Assembly: GCA_025359665.1 (NCBI GenBank)
Contig: JANYFU010000153.1
Location: 1 to 36,143, forward strand
Direction: 5' to 3'
Length of the DNA: 36,143 bases
Source of the DNA: Caulobacteraceae bacterium
Lineage (GTDB): Bacteria; Pseudomonadota; Alphaproteobacteria; Caulobacterales; Caulobacteraceae
The first letter of the stretch is position 1, and each line of letters begins with the position of its first letter. Under the pieces are notes generated by a model, which saw nothing but the letters and a program-made list of their open reading frames with translations, did no database searches and was not told where the DNA came from. The position numbers and the translations under genes were made by a program. Positions 15,347 to 23,963 of this stretch are shown piece after piece.

Positions 15347-16357
15347 TCACCCCGCCAGATGCTTGTCGAAGAAGGCGGCGACATCGCCGAACGCCACCGC
15401 CGATTCCGGGCTGTCGTAGGCGTAGATATATTCGGCGTGGCTCATGGCCTCATGAACCTCCAGCCGCGCCTCGACACCTGACGCGCGCATCGACCGATAG
15501 GCCCGCACCGTATCGCTGAGCAGAATATCCCGCGTGCCGGTGGTCAGGATGGTCGGTGGGAAGCCGGCAAAATCGCCGAAGATCGGCGAGACCAGCGGGT
15601 CGGTAACGCCGGCGGATCCGGCGTAGAGCGCGGCCATCGATCTGCCGATGCTGTCGAAGCTGGAAAAAATCCCGTCGACCTCGGCGTTTACGGCATAGGA
15701 ATCGCTGGCGCCGGTCAGATCGACCCAGGGTGTTCCGAGCGCCAGCGCGCCGGGCAGCGGCAGGCCCAGGCTCTTCAGCTTCAAGGTCAGGGCCAGGGTC
15801 AGGCCGCCGCCGGCCGAGGTGCCGAACACGCCAACCGAGGCCGGGTCGCGATCGGCGGTCACGGCCCGCCAGACCGCCAACGCGTCGTTCACCGCCGCCG
15901 GGTAGGGGTGGTCAGGCGCCATGCGATAGTCGACCGAGATCACCTTCATGCCGCTGTAATGCGCGCCCAGCACCGCCTCTCCGGTGCTGGCGTCGCCGCC
16001 GTTCAGCAAATAGCCGCCGCCATGCAGATTGATCAGGACCTTGCCCGATTTGGCCGGATCCAGGCTGGCGGGAGTGATCTCGCGGACCTTCACTCCGGCG
16101 ATCTGCATCACGTTCATTGTATGGGGAAACATCGCCGCCAGGATCGGGGCGAGCGAGGCGGCCTGGGCGTCGGCCACCGCGACGAAGGCGCGCCATTCGT
16201 CGGTGGTGCGGGGCATGCGTTCCATCGCCAGCCGCGGAGCCGAGGCCAGGTTCGAGATCGAGCGCTGCAACTGTGGGCTGACGGTCGTCGGCACGTTCAG
16301 GGTCTTGGCCGGGACCTTGCGAGCGGTCAGGGTGTGGATAGCGGCGGCGTCGTCCAT
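15347..16357 (-). CDS. Alpha/beta hydrolase, hormone-sensitive-lipase (HSL) type
   Basis: This 336-residue esterase-type protein has the HSL oxyanion motif HGGG (112-115), the nucleophile elbow GTSAG (Ser181), an acidic residue in TGTRDILL (Asp277) and His307 in AMSHAEY, a complete triad. Family members hydrolyse short-chain or medium-chain esters. No signal peptide is seen, so it is probably cytoplasmic. GAGGAA precedes the ATG. It ends 13 nt from the thioredoxin stop on the other strand and starts 42 nt after the PhyH gene, probably its operon partner. Confidence 0.91.
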   Translation of the reverse strand: MDDAAAIHTLTARKVPAKTLNVPTTVSPQLQRSISNLASAPRLAMERMPRTTDEWRAFVAVADAQAASLAPILAAMFPHTMNVMQIAGVKVREITPASLDPAKSGKVLINLHGGGYLLNGGDASTGEAVLGAHYSGMKVISVDYRMAPDHPYPAAVNDALAVWRAVTADRDPASVGVFGTSAGGGLTLALTLKLKSLGLPLPGALALGTPWVDLTGASDSYAVNAEVDGIFSSFDSIGRSMAALYAGSAGVTDPLVSPIFGDFAGFPPTILTTGTRDILLSDTVRAYRSMRASGVEARLEVHEAMSHAEYIYAYDSPESAVAFGDVAAFFDKHLAG

Positions 16358-16399
16358 GGTGGTTTCCTCTATGGATTTTTGACGATCATGGACCAGAAC

Positions 16400-17191
16400 C
16401 TACAGCGTCTCCACGAAATATTGCCGGTCCGGATCGTTCTGCGGCACGCCCTGACTGGCGCCGCGCGGATAGGCCAGCACGCCGTCGGGTGCATATTGCA
16501 GAATATACGCCCGGCGGGTGTGGTCGGTCAGATTGGGTCCCGTGCGGTGCGGGGTCAGCGATGAGAACACCACGATGTCACCCTTCCTGGCGGGAATGGC
16601 GAGGGCGTCCGGCGCTTCGGTCAGGCAGCGCAGACCCAGCGGCGTCACTTCGTGAGCCAGGGTTCCCTCGCGATGCAGACCAGGAACCACCCAAGGGCAA
16701 CCGTTCTCCAGGGTGGCGTCGTTCAACGCCACCCAGCAGGTCAGATACTGTTGCGGCTCGATGAAGGTGTAGCCGTTGTCCTGATGCCAGGGAAATTCCT
16801 CGGGATTTCCGGGCTTTTTATAGACCGCCTGATCCCAGTAGAGCCGAGCCCCAGGCCCGAGCGTGTCGCGGCAGATACCGGCGAACACCGGATGGCGGCT
16901 GAAAGCCTTGAGGATTTCGGACTTTGCCGCCAGGTGGATGGTGAAGGTGATGGCGTCGGCTTTGGAGATGGCAATCCGCCCGCCGGCCTCTCTCAGGCGT
17001 TCCTCTTCGGCCTGCTCGAACGGTGCGATGGCGTCGACCACCATATCGATCTCAGCTTCGGTGAAGGCGTTCTCGAACAGGAAGAAGCCGTCGGTGTCGT
17101 AGCGTGACGCCTGATCCTCGGTCAGCCGGGCGTAGGGTGGCTGGGAGGGCCGCCACTGGAAATCACCATTTCTGGGGTGCGGAATAGGCAT
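16400..17191 (-). CDS. Phytanoyl-CoA dioxygenase (PhyH) family protein
   Basis: This 263-residue Fe(II)/2-oxoglutarate oxygenase has the double-stranded beta-helix. The iron ligands are His136 and Asp138 (PWHQDNGY) and His215 (LTPHRTGPN), with the downstream arginines in TRRAYILQY available for 2-oxoglutarate. The N-terminal segment YDTDGFFLFENAFTEAEID is typical of PhyH proteins. Members hydroxylate branched acyl-CoA or small natural products; the substrate here is unknown. It is divergent from the quinone oxidoreductase gene, with 41 nt between the two starts, so the promoters must overlap. Confidence 0.9.
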   Translation of the reverse strand: MPIPHPRNGDFQWRPSQPPYARLTEDQASRYDTDGFFLFENAFTEAEIDMVVDAIAPFEQAEEERLREAGGRIAISKADAITFTIHLAAKSEILKAFSRHPVFAGICRDTLGPGARLYWDQAVYKKPGNPEEFPWHQDNGYTFIEPQQYLTCWVALNDATLENGCPWVVPGLHREGTLAHEVTPLGLRCLTEAPDALAIPARKGDIVVFSSLTPHRTGPNLTDHTRRAYILQYAPDGVLAYPRGASQGVPQNDPDRQYFVETL

Positions 17192-17232
17192 CCGACGATT
17201 GTATCATGGCGAAACCTATCGGGAGAGACGCG

Positions 17233-18213
17233 ATGAAAGCCGTGCGATTTCATGAACTGGGTGGGCCGGAGGTGTTGCAATACGAGGACGCGCCGGACCC
17301 GACACCCGGTCCGGGCCAACTGTTGCTGAAGGTCGAGGCCGGGGGTCTGAACTTTTCCGACATCGCCAAGCGCACCGGTCGCTACCTCGAACCGACGCCG
17401 CTGCCGTTCACGCCCGGCTCCGAGGCGGCGGGTGTCGTGCTGGCTATGGGCGACGGCGTGACCCGCATCGCCGTCGGTGACCGGGTCGCGGGGATTTTTC
17501 CCGACCGTAGCGGCGGTTACGCCGAGCTGGCGCTGATGCCCGAGGACCAGGCGGTGAAGATCCCCGCCGGACTGTCGGCGATCGAGGCTGTGGCCGTGCC
17601 CAACCAGGGCGCGACGGCGATGAGCCTGCTGACTCTGGTCGGGCGCCTCGCGCCGGGCGAGGCGGTGCTGGTCTCGGCGGCCTCAGGCGGGGTTGGCGGC
17701 TGGATCATCACCCTCGCCCGGGTACTTGGAGCTGGAACGATCGTCGCCTTGACCAGCACTCCCGAAAAACGCGCCGAGGCCCTGCGCCTGGGCGCCGATG
17801 TCGCTCTCGATCCGGCCGATCCGACGTGGCCTGAAGCGGCGCGGGCGGCGACCGGCGGCGTTGGGTGCGATGTATTTCTCGACAGTGTTGGCGGCGACCT
17901 GTTCCGGGGCGGGATGAAAGCCCTCGCGCCCTTCGGCCGGGCGGTAGTCTACGGCCTTGCCAGCGGCGAACGGGTGGATGTGACCCCGGTCACCCTGATG
18001 CGCCCGTGCCAGATGGTTGGCGGCTTTCACCTGGACACGGTGATGGCCCGCCCGATCCAGATGCGCGCCATGCTCGACGATCTGTTCACGCGGGTGGCGA
18101 GCGGCCAGATCAAGCCGCGCATCGCCCGGGTGTTCGCGCTGAGCGAACCGGCCGCCGCCCAGTCTTACCTCGCGAGCCGTGAGGCGATGGGCAAGATTGT
18201 CATCACGCCCTGA
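17233..18213 (+). CDS. NADPH:quinone oxidoreductase / zinc-free MDR alcohol dehydrogenase family
   Basis: This 326-residue protein has the MDR layout: a GroES-like N-terminal domain (MKAVRFHELGGPEVLQYED, GGLNFSDIAKRTGRY, PGSEAAGVV) and a Rossmann domain with VSAASGGVGGWIITLARVLG, then DVFLDSVGGDLF. The zinc-binding cysteines of alcohol dehydrogenases are missing, as in the quinone oxidoreductase (QOR) subgroup. It should reduce quinones or activated enones with NADPH. ATG 17233 follows GGGAGAG; an upstream frame start at 17206 is less likely. Confidence 0.9.
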   Translation: MKAVRFHELGGPEVLQYEDAPDPTPGPGQLLLKVEAGGLNFSDIAKRTGRYLEPTPLPFTPGSEAAGVVLAMGDGVTRIAVGDRVAGIFPDRSGGYAELALMPEDQAVKIPAGLSAIEAVAVPNQGATAMSLLTLVGRLAPGEAVLVSAASGGVGGWIITLARVLGAGTIVALTSTPEKRAEALRLGADVALDPADPTWPEAARAATGGVGCDVFLDSVGGDLFRGGMKALAPFGRAVVYGLASGERVDVTPVTLMRPCQMVGGFHLDTVMARPIQMRAMLDDLFTRVASGQIKPRIARVFALSEPAAAQSYLASREAMGKIVITP

Positions 18214-18253
18214 TCCTCGGTCCGTTTCCCTGGAGATCCAGCCCCAGGTAGAT

Positions 18254-18784
18254 TCAGTGCCTATGTAACTGGGCCGGGAGTTCGGCCGCGCCGTAGGGCG
18301 GGATCGGGACAAAGCCCAGCATCGTATAAAGCGACCTGGCCGCGGTCATGCCATCGAAGGTGTCGAGGACGATTTTCGAATGTCCCGCCTGCCTGGCCCG
18401 CTGGATCACGGCCTGGACCAGTTGACGACCGACGCCGAGCCCACGGGCGACGTCGCGGACATAGAGTCGCTTGATCTCGCCGACCGGGTAGCCGTGGGCC
18501 TCGATCGGCCGCGGCCCGACTCAACCAATGAGGTCATCGCCGCGTCGGGCGATCAGCAGGCATCCCGCTGGGCCGGCGAACTGGTTCAGATGGGCCAGTT
18601 CGTCACGAACGACCGGCTCGGGTTCGAGCCACACGCCGAGTCGCTGGCCGACATCCGCCAGATGCGCGGTCAAATATTCCTTGAGCAATGGAGCGACCAC
18701 CCGGGGTGGCGTCGCATCCGCGATACGAATCGTCGCTGGCGACAGAACAGGAAAATCTCGACTGGTTTTGGTCGGATTGCTCAT
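18254..18784 (-). pseudogene. GNAT N-acetyltransferase gene interrupted by one in-frame TGA
   Basis: The frame from ATG 18784 reads as a GNAT protein for 87 codons, meets TGA at 18521-18523, then continues in the same frame for 88 more codons to a second TGA at 18254-18256. Beyond the stop lie EIKRLYVRDVARGLGVGRQL (the acetyl-CoA-binding R-G-x-G-x-G/A loop), KIVLDTFDGMTAARSLYTML and GFVPIPPYGAAELPAQL, so the domain is otherwise intact at normal length. Relatives usually have Cys at this place (GC[VA].LRP). A recent nonsense mutation or sequencing error is the simplest reading; UGA recoding is possible but unsupported. The PaiB-like gene starts 44 nt away on the other strand. Confidence 0.8.
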
Positions 18785-18828
18785 GTGACGCCGTGACCTG
18801 TAGATGTGACTTGAGGAGTTCGCCAAGA

Positions 18829-19470
18829 ATGTATCAGCCGCAACATTTTCGGGAAGATCGGCTTGAGGTTCAGCAGGCGCTGATACGCGCCCACCCGCTC
18901 GGCCTGCTGATCACGGCGGGCGCGGACGGGCTCATGGCCAACGCCATACCTTTCCTGATCGACTGCTCCCGAGGCGCGCTCGGCGTGGCGCGCGCCCACC
19001 TCGCGCGAGCCAACGACCAGTGGCGTGAGCTTGCGGAGGGGGCTGAATGCATGGTCGTCTTTCAGGGACCCCAGGCCTATGTTTCACCGTCATGGTATCC
19101 GACGAAAAAAGCAACGGGCAAGGTCGTGCCGACCTGGAACTATGCGATGGTCCACATCTGGGGTCGGCCCCGGGTGATCGACGATGATAACTGGTTGGGA
19201 GACCAGATCGGCGCGCTCACCGACCGGCATGAGGGTGACCGGCCCGAGCCATGGCGGGTCGAGGACGCGCCGGCGCCATTTATCGCGGCCCAGATGCGAG
19301 GCATCGTCGGTCTGGAACTGCCGATCGACCGGATCGAGGGCAAGTGGAAGGTCAGTCAGAACCGCAACGAGGCCGATCGCCTCGGCGTGGCCCGTGGCCT
19401 GCGGGAACCCGTCTCTGGCGTCGAGGCAATGGCGGCGCTGGTCGAGGCCGGGGGCGCGATTTTGGACTGA
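18829..19470 (+). CDS. PaiB-like FMN-binding negative transcriptional regulator family protein
   Basis: This 213-residue protein has the split-barrel flavin-binding fold of the PaiB family: MYQPQHFREDRLEVQQALIR, HPLGLLITAGADGLMANAIP, FQGPQAYVSPSWYPTKKATG, VVPTWNYAMVHIWG and, near the end, EGKWKVSQNRNEADRLGV. PaiB was named for effects on sporulation and protease genes in Bacillus; in proteobacteria the molecular role is uncertain and a flavin- or haem-linked enzyme activity is as likely as gene control. ATG 18829 follows GAGGAG. Its divergent neighbour is the broken GNAT gene; paiA, the usual partner of paiB, is also a GNAT gene. Confidence 0.9.
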   Translation: MYQPQHFREDRLEVQQALIRAHPLGLLITAGADGLMANAIPFLIDCSRGALGVARAHLARANDQWRELAEGAECMVVFQGPQAYVSPSWYPTKKATGKVVPTWNYAMVHIWGRPRVIDDDNWLGDQIGALTDRHEGDRPEPWRVEDAPAPFIAAQMRGIVGLELPIDRIEGKWKVSQNRNEADRLGVARGLREPVSGVEAMAALVEAGGAILD

Positions 19471-19560
19471 ACCCAAGGTTCACTCCGGCTCGATTTAGGC
19501 TAGGGTCGCCCTGAAGGCGAGCCGCAGAGCACGCATGGGTCGAACGATCGGGAGTGAAAC

Positions 19561-20334
19561 ATGACGGATCTTCAGGGGCGGGTGGCGCTGGTCACGGGCG
19601 CGTCGCGCGGCATCGGCGCGGCGACCGCCCGGGCCTTGGCGGCGGCGGGCGCCAGGGTGATCGTCAGTGATCTGGCTGACACGGGCGAACTGGCGGCGGA
19701 GATCGGCGGCCTGGCGCGGCGCCAGGATGTGACCAGCGAGCAGGATTGGATCGATACCGTGGCCTGGGCCAAGGCCGAGGCGGGCGGCCTGGACATACTG
19801 GTCAACAATGCTGGCCTGTTCCTGATGAAACCGATTGTCGATACGACCCTCGAGGACTGGCGCAAGCTGACCTCGGTCAATGTCGAGGGCGTATTCCTGG
19901 GCTGCAAACATGCCGTCCCGGTGCTGGCCGAACGCGCGGCGATGTGGCCGGGTGGGGGAGCGATCATCAACCTCTCCTCGGTGGCCGGCATTGTCGGCGG
20001 CGCGCGCACCGGCTGTTACAATGCGTCCAAGGGCGCGGTGCGGCTGTTGACCAAGGGTCTGGCCATGGAGTTCGCGCCGCTGAAGGTCAGGGTCAATTCG
20101 GTGCACCCGGGCGTGATCGACACCGCCATGGGCCAGGAAGTGGTGACCGGTGTCTCTTCGGCCGTCGGGATCGGCGACAACGATGCGCGCACCCAGCTCG
20201 CCAGCCGTCACCCGCTCGGCCACTTCGGCGATGTCGGCAATATCGCCGACGCCATCGTCTTCCTCGCCTCCGACAAGGCCGCGTTCATGACCGGTTCCGA
20301 GATGGTCGTGGACGGCGGTTTCACGGCCCAGTGA
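19561..20334 (+). CDS. Short-chain dehydrogenase/reductase (SDR), classical type
   Basis: This 257-residue oxidoreductase has the classical signatures: TGASRGIGAATA for the cofactor, DILVNNAGLFL, the catalytic Ser in IINLSSVAGIVGG and YNASKGAVRLL for the Tyr/Lys pair, ending in MVVDGGFTAQ. The residue after the second beta strand is Asp (IVSDLAD), which usually favours NAD(H). GGGAG precedes the ATG. A hydroxy-steroid or hydroxyacyl substrate would fit the neighbourhood but is not shown. It is followed after 40 nt by the SRPBCC gene. Confidence 0.91.
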   Translation: MTDLQGRVALVTGASRGIGAATARALAAAGARVIVSDLADTGELAAEIGGLARRQDVTSEQDWIDTVAWAKAEAGGLDILVNNAGLFLMKPIVDTTLEDWRKLTSVNVEGVFLGCKHAVPVLAERAAMWPGGGAIINLSSVAGIVGGARTGCYNASKGAVRLLTKGLAMEFAPLKVRVNSVHPGVIDTAMGQEVVTGVSSAVGIGDNDARTQLASRHPLGHFGDVGNIADAIVFLASDKAAFMTGSEMVVDGGFTAQ

Positions 20335-20374
20335 ACCAATCCCCGATGGCTCTTAATCCTGTAAGGACTCTCCC

Positions 20375-20788
20375 ATGCATGAAGTGACCACCGTCGATGA
20401 TCTTCCTCTCGCCGCCGACGCGGTCTGGGCGGTGATCGGCGACTTTTCCGGTATCCGCAAATGGGCGACGCTTGTAGAGGCGGAAACTACCGTTGAGACG
20501 CCGGCCGGTAAGGTGCGCACCCTGACCATGCCGGGCGGGCGGGCCATCGACGAGCGCCTGACCGACGAGACCGCGCACAGTTATACCTACACGCTCGAAC
20601 GGCCCGACATGAACACCTACCTCTCGACCGTGTCTGTGGAGCCCTCTGGCGCGGACGCGTCCCGCATTGTGCTGGTGGTGAAGTTCGATCCGAAGGATCA
20701 GGCCAAGGTGGCGGAATTGACCGAAGGCTTCGGCAAATTCCATCGCGGCAATCTCAAGGCGATGAAACGGGCGCTGGGCCTGATCTAG
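20375..20788 (+). CDS. SRPBCC family protein (polyketide cyclase/START-like)
   Basis: This 137-residue helix-grip protein opens with the SRPBCC pattern LPLAADAVWAVIGDFSGIRK, then a run of beta strands (TLTMPGGRAIDERLTDETAH, SYTYTLERPDM) and a long C-terminal helix (FGKFHRGNLKAMKRALG). Such proteins bind hydrophobic ligands in a deep pocket. It is probably co-transcribed with the SDR before it. Its end overlaps by 4 nt the end of the convergent hydrolase gene. Confidence 0.85.
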   Translation: MHEVTTVDDLPLAADAVWAVIGDFSGIRKWATLVEAETTVETPAGKVRTLTMPGGRAIDERLTDETAHSYTYTLERPDMNTYLSTVSVEPSGADASRIVLVVKFDPKDQAKVAELTEGFGKFHRGNLKAMKRALGLI

Positions 20789-21624
20789 GCTTCCGCTGCT
20801 CCGGCGTGGGCCGGAATGGTGATTTCGATGAAGCGCTGGATCAGGTCCGCCAGTTCGATCGGGCAGTCCAGGTTGGGCGAGTGGCCGATGCCGTGCCAGA
20901 AGTGCAGGCCGGCGCCGGCCGGCAGTTTAGCCCAGGTGGCCAGCATATTGGCGACCGGGATCAGTTCGTCCTTGTCGCCTCCGGCCAGCAGGACCGGCAT
21001 GGCCAGGGATTTCAGGCGATCGCCGATCGCCAGGGTCATCATCGAACGCATGGAGCCGCGCAAGCGTCGCTCCGGCGCGGCGCGCATGTCTTCCGCCAGT
21101 TCGCGCATCGCCGCCTCGGTCACGCCCGCGCCGGAAGCGTCGATGCCGTCACCGGCCACGCCCCGTTCGAGCTGAGCGCGGCGGGCCGCCATTCGCTTGT
21201 CGATGAAAGCTTCGATCGCCGCTTCACCGCCCGGTGGCGCGACGCCGTCGGGATCGACCGGATCAAGCAGGACCAGACCTTTCAACAGGTCCGGGTGATC
21301 CACCGCGAACTGGGCGGCCGTTCCGCCGCCAAGGGAGTGGCCGACCAGCGTGAAGTGGGTCCAGCCCAGTTGGCTCACCAGTTCGAATGCGTCGCGCGCG
21401 AAGATCCCGATCCCAAAATCATGTTCGCTGGGCGGCGCGTCGGAGGCGCCGGCCCCGCGGTTGTTGATGGCGATGGAGCTGTAGCGATCGGCGGGAAGCG
21501 CTTCCTGAGTCGCCCGCCAGATTCGCGCCGAGGCCTGAAATCCATGAATGAACACGACCCGCTCGGGGCCTTGGCCGTGCGGCAGATACTCCAGGCGCAC
21601 CTGGGAAAACTGGGCGAAAGCCAT
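20785..21624 (-). CDS. Alpha/beta hydrolase
   Basis: This 279-residue protein has the canonical fold: oxyanion segment FIHGFQAS, nucleophile elbow VGHSLGGG (Ser97), an acid in GGDKDELIPV and the final His in GIGHSPNL. The cap region is rich in Ala/Arg (AARRAQLERGVAGDGIDASG). It is cytoplasmic by the absence of a leader. It lies 32 nt downstream of... the start of nothing else on its strand: its ATG follows the stop of the double CoA-transferase gene by 32 nt, so it may hydrolyse a CoA ester or lactone made by that pathway. Confidence 0.9.
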   Translation of the reverse strand: MAFAQFSQVRLEYLPHGQGPERVVFIHGFQASARIWRATQEALPADRYSSIAINNRGAGASDAPPSEHDFGIGIFARDAFELVSQLGWTHFTLVGHSLGGGTAAQFAVDHPDLLKGLVLLDPVDPDGVAPPGGEAAIEAFIDKRMAARRAQLERGVAGDGIDASGAGVTEAAMRELAEDMRAAPERRLRGSMRSMMTLAIGDRLKSLAMPVLLAGGDKDELIPVANMLATWAKLPAGAGLHFWHGIGHSPNLDCPIELADLIQRFIEITIPAHAGAAEA

Positions 21625-21656
21625 GGCGGGTCTCCGGATGAAAGGTCAAACTCGCG

Positions 21657-23798
21657 TCAGGCCAGTTCCGCCAGGACCTGATCGGTGTGCTGGCCCAAGG
21701 TCGGGGCCGATCGTCGGATGGCTGGACGCGCGCCGTCGAACTGGAACGGCGCGGCGGGAACCAGGTGGAGGCCGATCACCGCTCGGTCAAGCTCCACCCA
21801 ATAGCCATTGCCGACGAGTTGGGGGTCGAAGGTAAGTTGGTGGCTTGGCCGCACCGGCGCAGCGGACACGCCGGCCGCCTGCAGCACCTCCGCCGCGGCC
21901 TGATTATCGAGATCGGCCGCCCAGGCGCGCAGAGCATTCTCATCGGCGGCGCCCACGACCGAGGTCAGCCCCGTCACCGCTTCGCCGTCCGCCGCCACGG
22001 TCAGCCAGCCGTCCCGGGTCGCCACGACCGCGCAAAGTGTCAGCCTGGCGCGCTGGTGGCCGGTGCGGGCGAGAGGTTCGCCGAGAATCTGGGCGGCCAG
22101 GATGGAGTCGGCGCCCAGTTGGAACAGGCAGGCCACCTGGGCCAGGTCGATCTCGCCGCCACCGAGCCGCTCGCGGCCGGCCAGCGCTGTCAGTACCGCG
22201 CTGGCCGCGTAGAGCCCGGCCACCGGATCGCCGAACGCCACGTGCTGTAGACACGGCGGCCAATGGGCCTCGCCGTTGACGAACGGCTGGCCACAGGCCT
22301 GTTCGACGGTGGAACCATAGGCGCGCAGACCCGCCAGAGGCCCGGTGGGGCCAAAGGCCGGCATGGTCAGGCTGATGATTCCGGGCCTGACGGCGCGCTG
22401 GACCGCGGGACCCAGGCCGAGCTTTTCCAGCACCCCGGCGGCGTAGTTCTCGATCACCACGTCGGCCCGCGCGATCAGCTGCTTGGCCTGGGCGACGCCC
22501 GCCGGCTGGGTCAGGTCCACGCAGACTCCGCGCTTGTTGCGGTTCACGCCGAGGAAATTGTGTTTCACCTCCATGGCCGCGCGGTCGGCCTCGTTGGCGT
22601 CCCATCCCCGCCACCAGTCTGGATGATCGGCGGACTCGATCTTGACCACCTCCGCGCCCAGGTCGGCCAGGGTGCGGGCGCAGAGCGGACCGGCCCAGCC
22701 CATGCTGAAATCCACCACCTTGAGGCCAGAGAGTGGGCCGTGGTCGGCCTTGCCGGACCAGCGGGGCGCGGCGCGGCCATCGAAGGTCATTCCATAGGGC
22801 AGGGTGGGTCCCTCGACACCGCCGCCGACCGACGAGGTGGCCACCGGCGCAAAAGCGCCGCGCGCGATCCAGTGATGTTCGCGGGGCATCTGTCCCGGGG
22901 TGGGCATCGGAGCGGTGGGAACGCGGTGCTTGTCGCCCAGCACCACCCATTCGGCGGTGGTTCGCGACCGGAATACCGGGACGAGCAGGGCGTCGATCTC
23001 ATCGGCCAGCAGCAGCCGTTCGTTGGCGGTGGCAAATCGTGGATCGTCGGCCGCCTCGGGCCTGTCGACCATCCGGCAGAGATTCGCCCACTGCAACGGG
23101 GTGAGGGCGGTGATCCCCACCCAGCCATCGGCGGTGGCGTAGGACGAGGCTGGATACATCGGGGCGTACCGGTTGGGTCCCAAGCGGGTGGCGATCGCCC
23201 CATCGGCTCGGCCGGCCACCGCTCCGGGTTCGGTAAAGCACAGGTTGGCCTCAAGAATATTGACCGCGATCCGGTCTGGCCGGCGTCCAGGCGGCGCCAG
23301 AAGAGCGGCCAGCGCCGCGTTATAAGCCACGAGACCGCCGACGATCTGGGCGGCGTGACCCTGGCTAAGCATGGGTGGCCCGTCCGCTTCGCCGAAGCCG
23401 AACGCAAGGCCGCAAAGGGACTGGATGATTTCGTCAGTTCCCCACCAGTCCTTGTAGGGACCCTCTGGATCGAACCAGGTGAGGGCGAGGAGAGCGGGAC
23501 TGTCCGGCCGGCCGCGGCGAAAGGCTTCGGCGGCTTCGATATCAGCGCTGTCCTGGCCGGCGATGATCAGATCGAACGAGCCGTCAGCGACGCCTGGCGC
23601 CTCGGCGATGGTCTTGGACTGGTTGAGCCACGCGCCGTAAGCCCGGCCCGACGCGCCGGTGAAGCCCAGTCTGGTGTCATCGCCGCCCGCGATACGAACC
23701 ACCGTGGCGCCCCAGGCGGCGAATAGTCGCCCGCAATATCGGGTCGCCACGCCGCCCGAGTGTTCGAGAATCCTCAGACCCGCCAGGGGTTCGGCCAT
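21657..23798 (-). CDS. Second double-domain class III (CaiB/BaiF) CoA-transferase
   Basis: This 713-residue protein again has two CaiB/BaiF domains (about 1-340 and 355-713), opening LAGLRILEHSGGVATRYCGR and LSGLKVVDFSMGWAGPLCAR. The expected catalytic Asp is present in the first half (WWGTDEIIQSLCG, Asp122) but the matching place in the second half is Gly (RAYGSTVEQACG, near 495). This is the reverse of the arrangement at 156-2414. I use ATG 23798, with GGAGG about 10 nt upstream; TTG 23819 would overlap that site. It probably forms an operon with the hydrolase at 20785-21624. Confidence 0.9.
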   Translation of the reverse strand: MAEPLAGLRILEHSGGVATRYCGRLFAAWGATVVRIAGGDDTRLGFTGASGRAYGAWLNQSKTIAEAPGVADGSFDLIIAGQDSADIEAAEAFRRGRPDSPALLALTWFDPEGPYKDWWGTDEIIQSLCGLAFGFGEADGPPMLSQGHAAQIVGGLVAYNAALAALLAPPGRRPDRIAVNILEANLCFTEPGAVAGRADGAIATRLGPNRYAPMYPASSYATADGWVGITALTPLQWANLCRMVDRPEAADDPRFATANERLLLADEIDALLVPVFRSRTTAEWVVLGDKHRVPTAPMPTPGQMPREHHWIARGAFAPVATSSVGGGVEGPTLPYGMTFDGRAAPRWSGKADHGPLSGLKVVDFSMGWAGPLCARTLADLGAEVVKIESADHPDWWRGWDANEADRAAMEVKHNFLGVNRNKRGVCVDLTQPAGVAQAKQLIARADVVIENYAAGVLEKLGLGPAVQRAVRPGIISLTMPAFGPTGPLAGLRAYGSTVEQACGQPFVNGEAHWPPCLQHVAFGDPVAGLYAASAVLTALAGRERLGGGEIDLAQVACLFQLGADSILAAQILGEPLARTGHQRARLTLCAVVATRDGWLTVAADGEAVTGLTSVVGAADENALRAWAADLDNQAAAEVLQAAGVSAAPVRPSHQLTFDPQLVGNGYWVELDRAVIGLHLVPAAPFQFDGARPAIRRSAPTLGQHTDQVLAELA

Positions 23799-23892
23799 TG
23801 TATCGACGCCTCCAACCAAGCGCGCTGTCGCGTCCTCTGTCGGGACGGTCAGCGCCAGGACGGGACTTTGACCATCAAGGCTGAAACGCGCA

Positions 23893-23923
23893 ACGCCCGG
23901 AGCGATTTTCGTCGTCCGGGCGT
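23893..23923 (-). terminator. Hairpin between the thiolase and CoA-transferase genes
   Basis: Arms ACGCCCGGA (23893-23901) and TCCGGGCGT (23915-23923) pair over 9 bp with a 13-nt loop, about 40 nt past the thiolase stop. A smaller CCGGCC/GGCCGG hairpin lies between it and the stop. The tail is not T-rich, so termination would be weak or Rho-dependent. Confidence 0.45.
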
Positions 23924-23963
23924 CGGCTCATTTCATCCGGCCACGCGGCCGGCGGTGTTCAGA

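Noticed and set aside
18261-18524. An 87-codon minus-strand frame as a separate gene after the broken GNAT gene.
   Set aside because: It is in another frame. The frame that continues the GNAT protein after the TGA encodes the real acetyl-CoA-binding motif.
22263-23726. A 487-codon plus-strand frame opposite the second CoA-transferase gene.
   Set aside because: High GC content makes long antisense frames common. The minus strand carries clear CaiB/BaiF domains and this frame shows no family motif.
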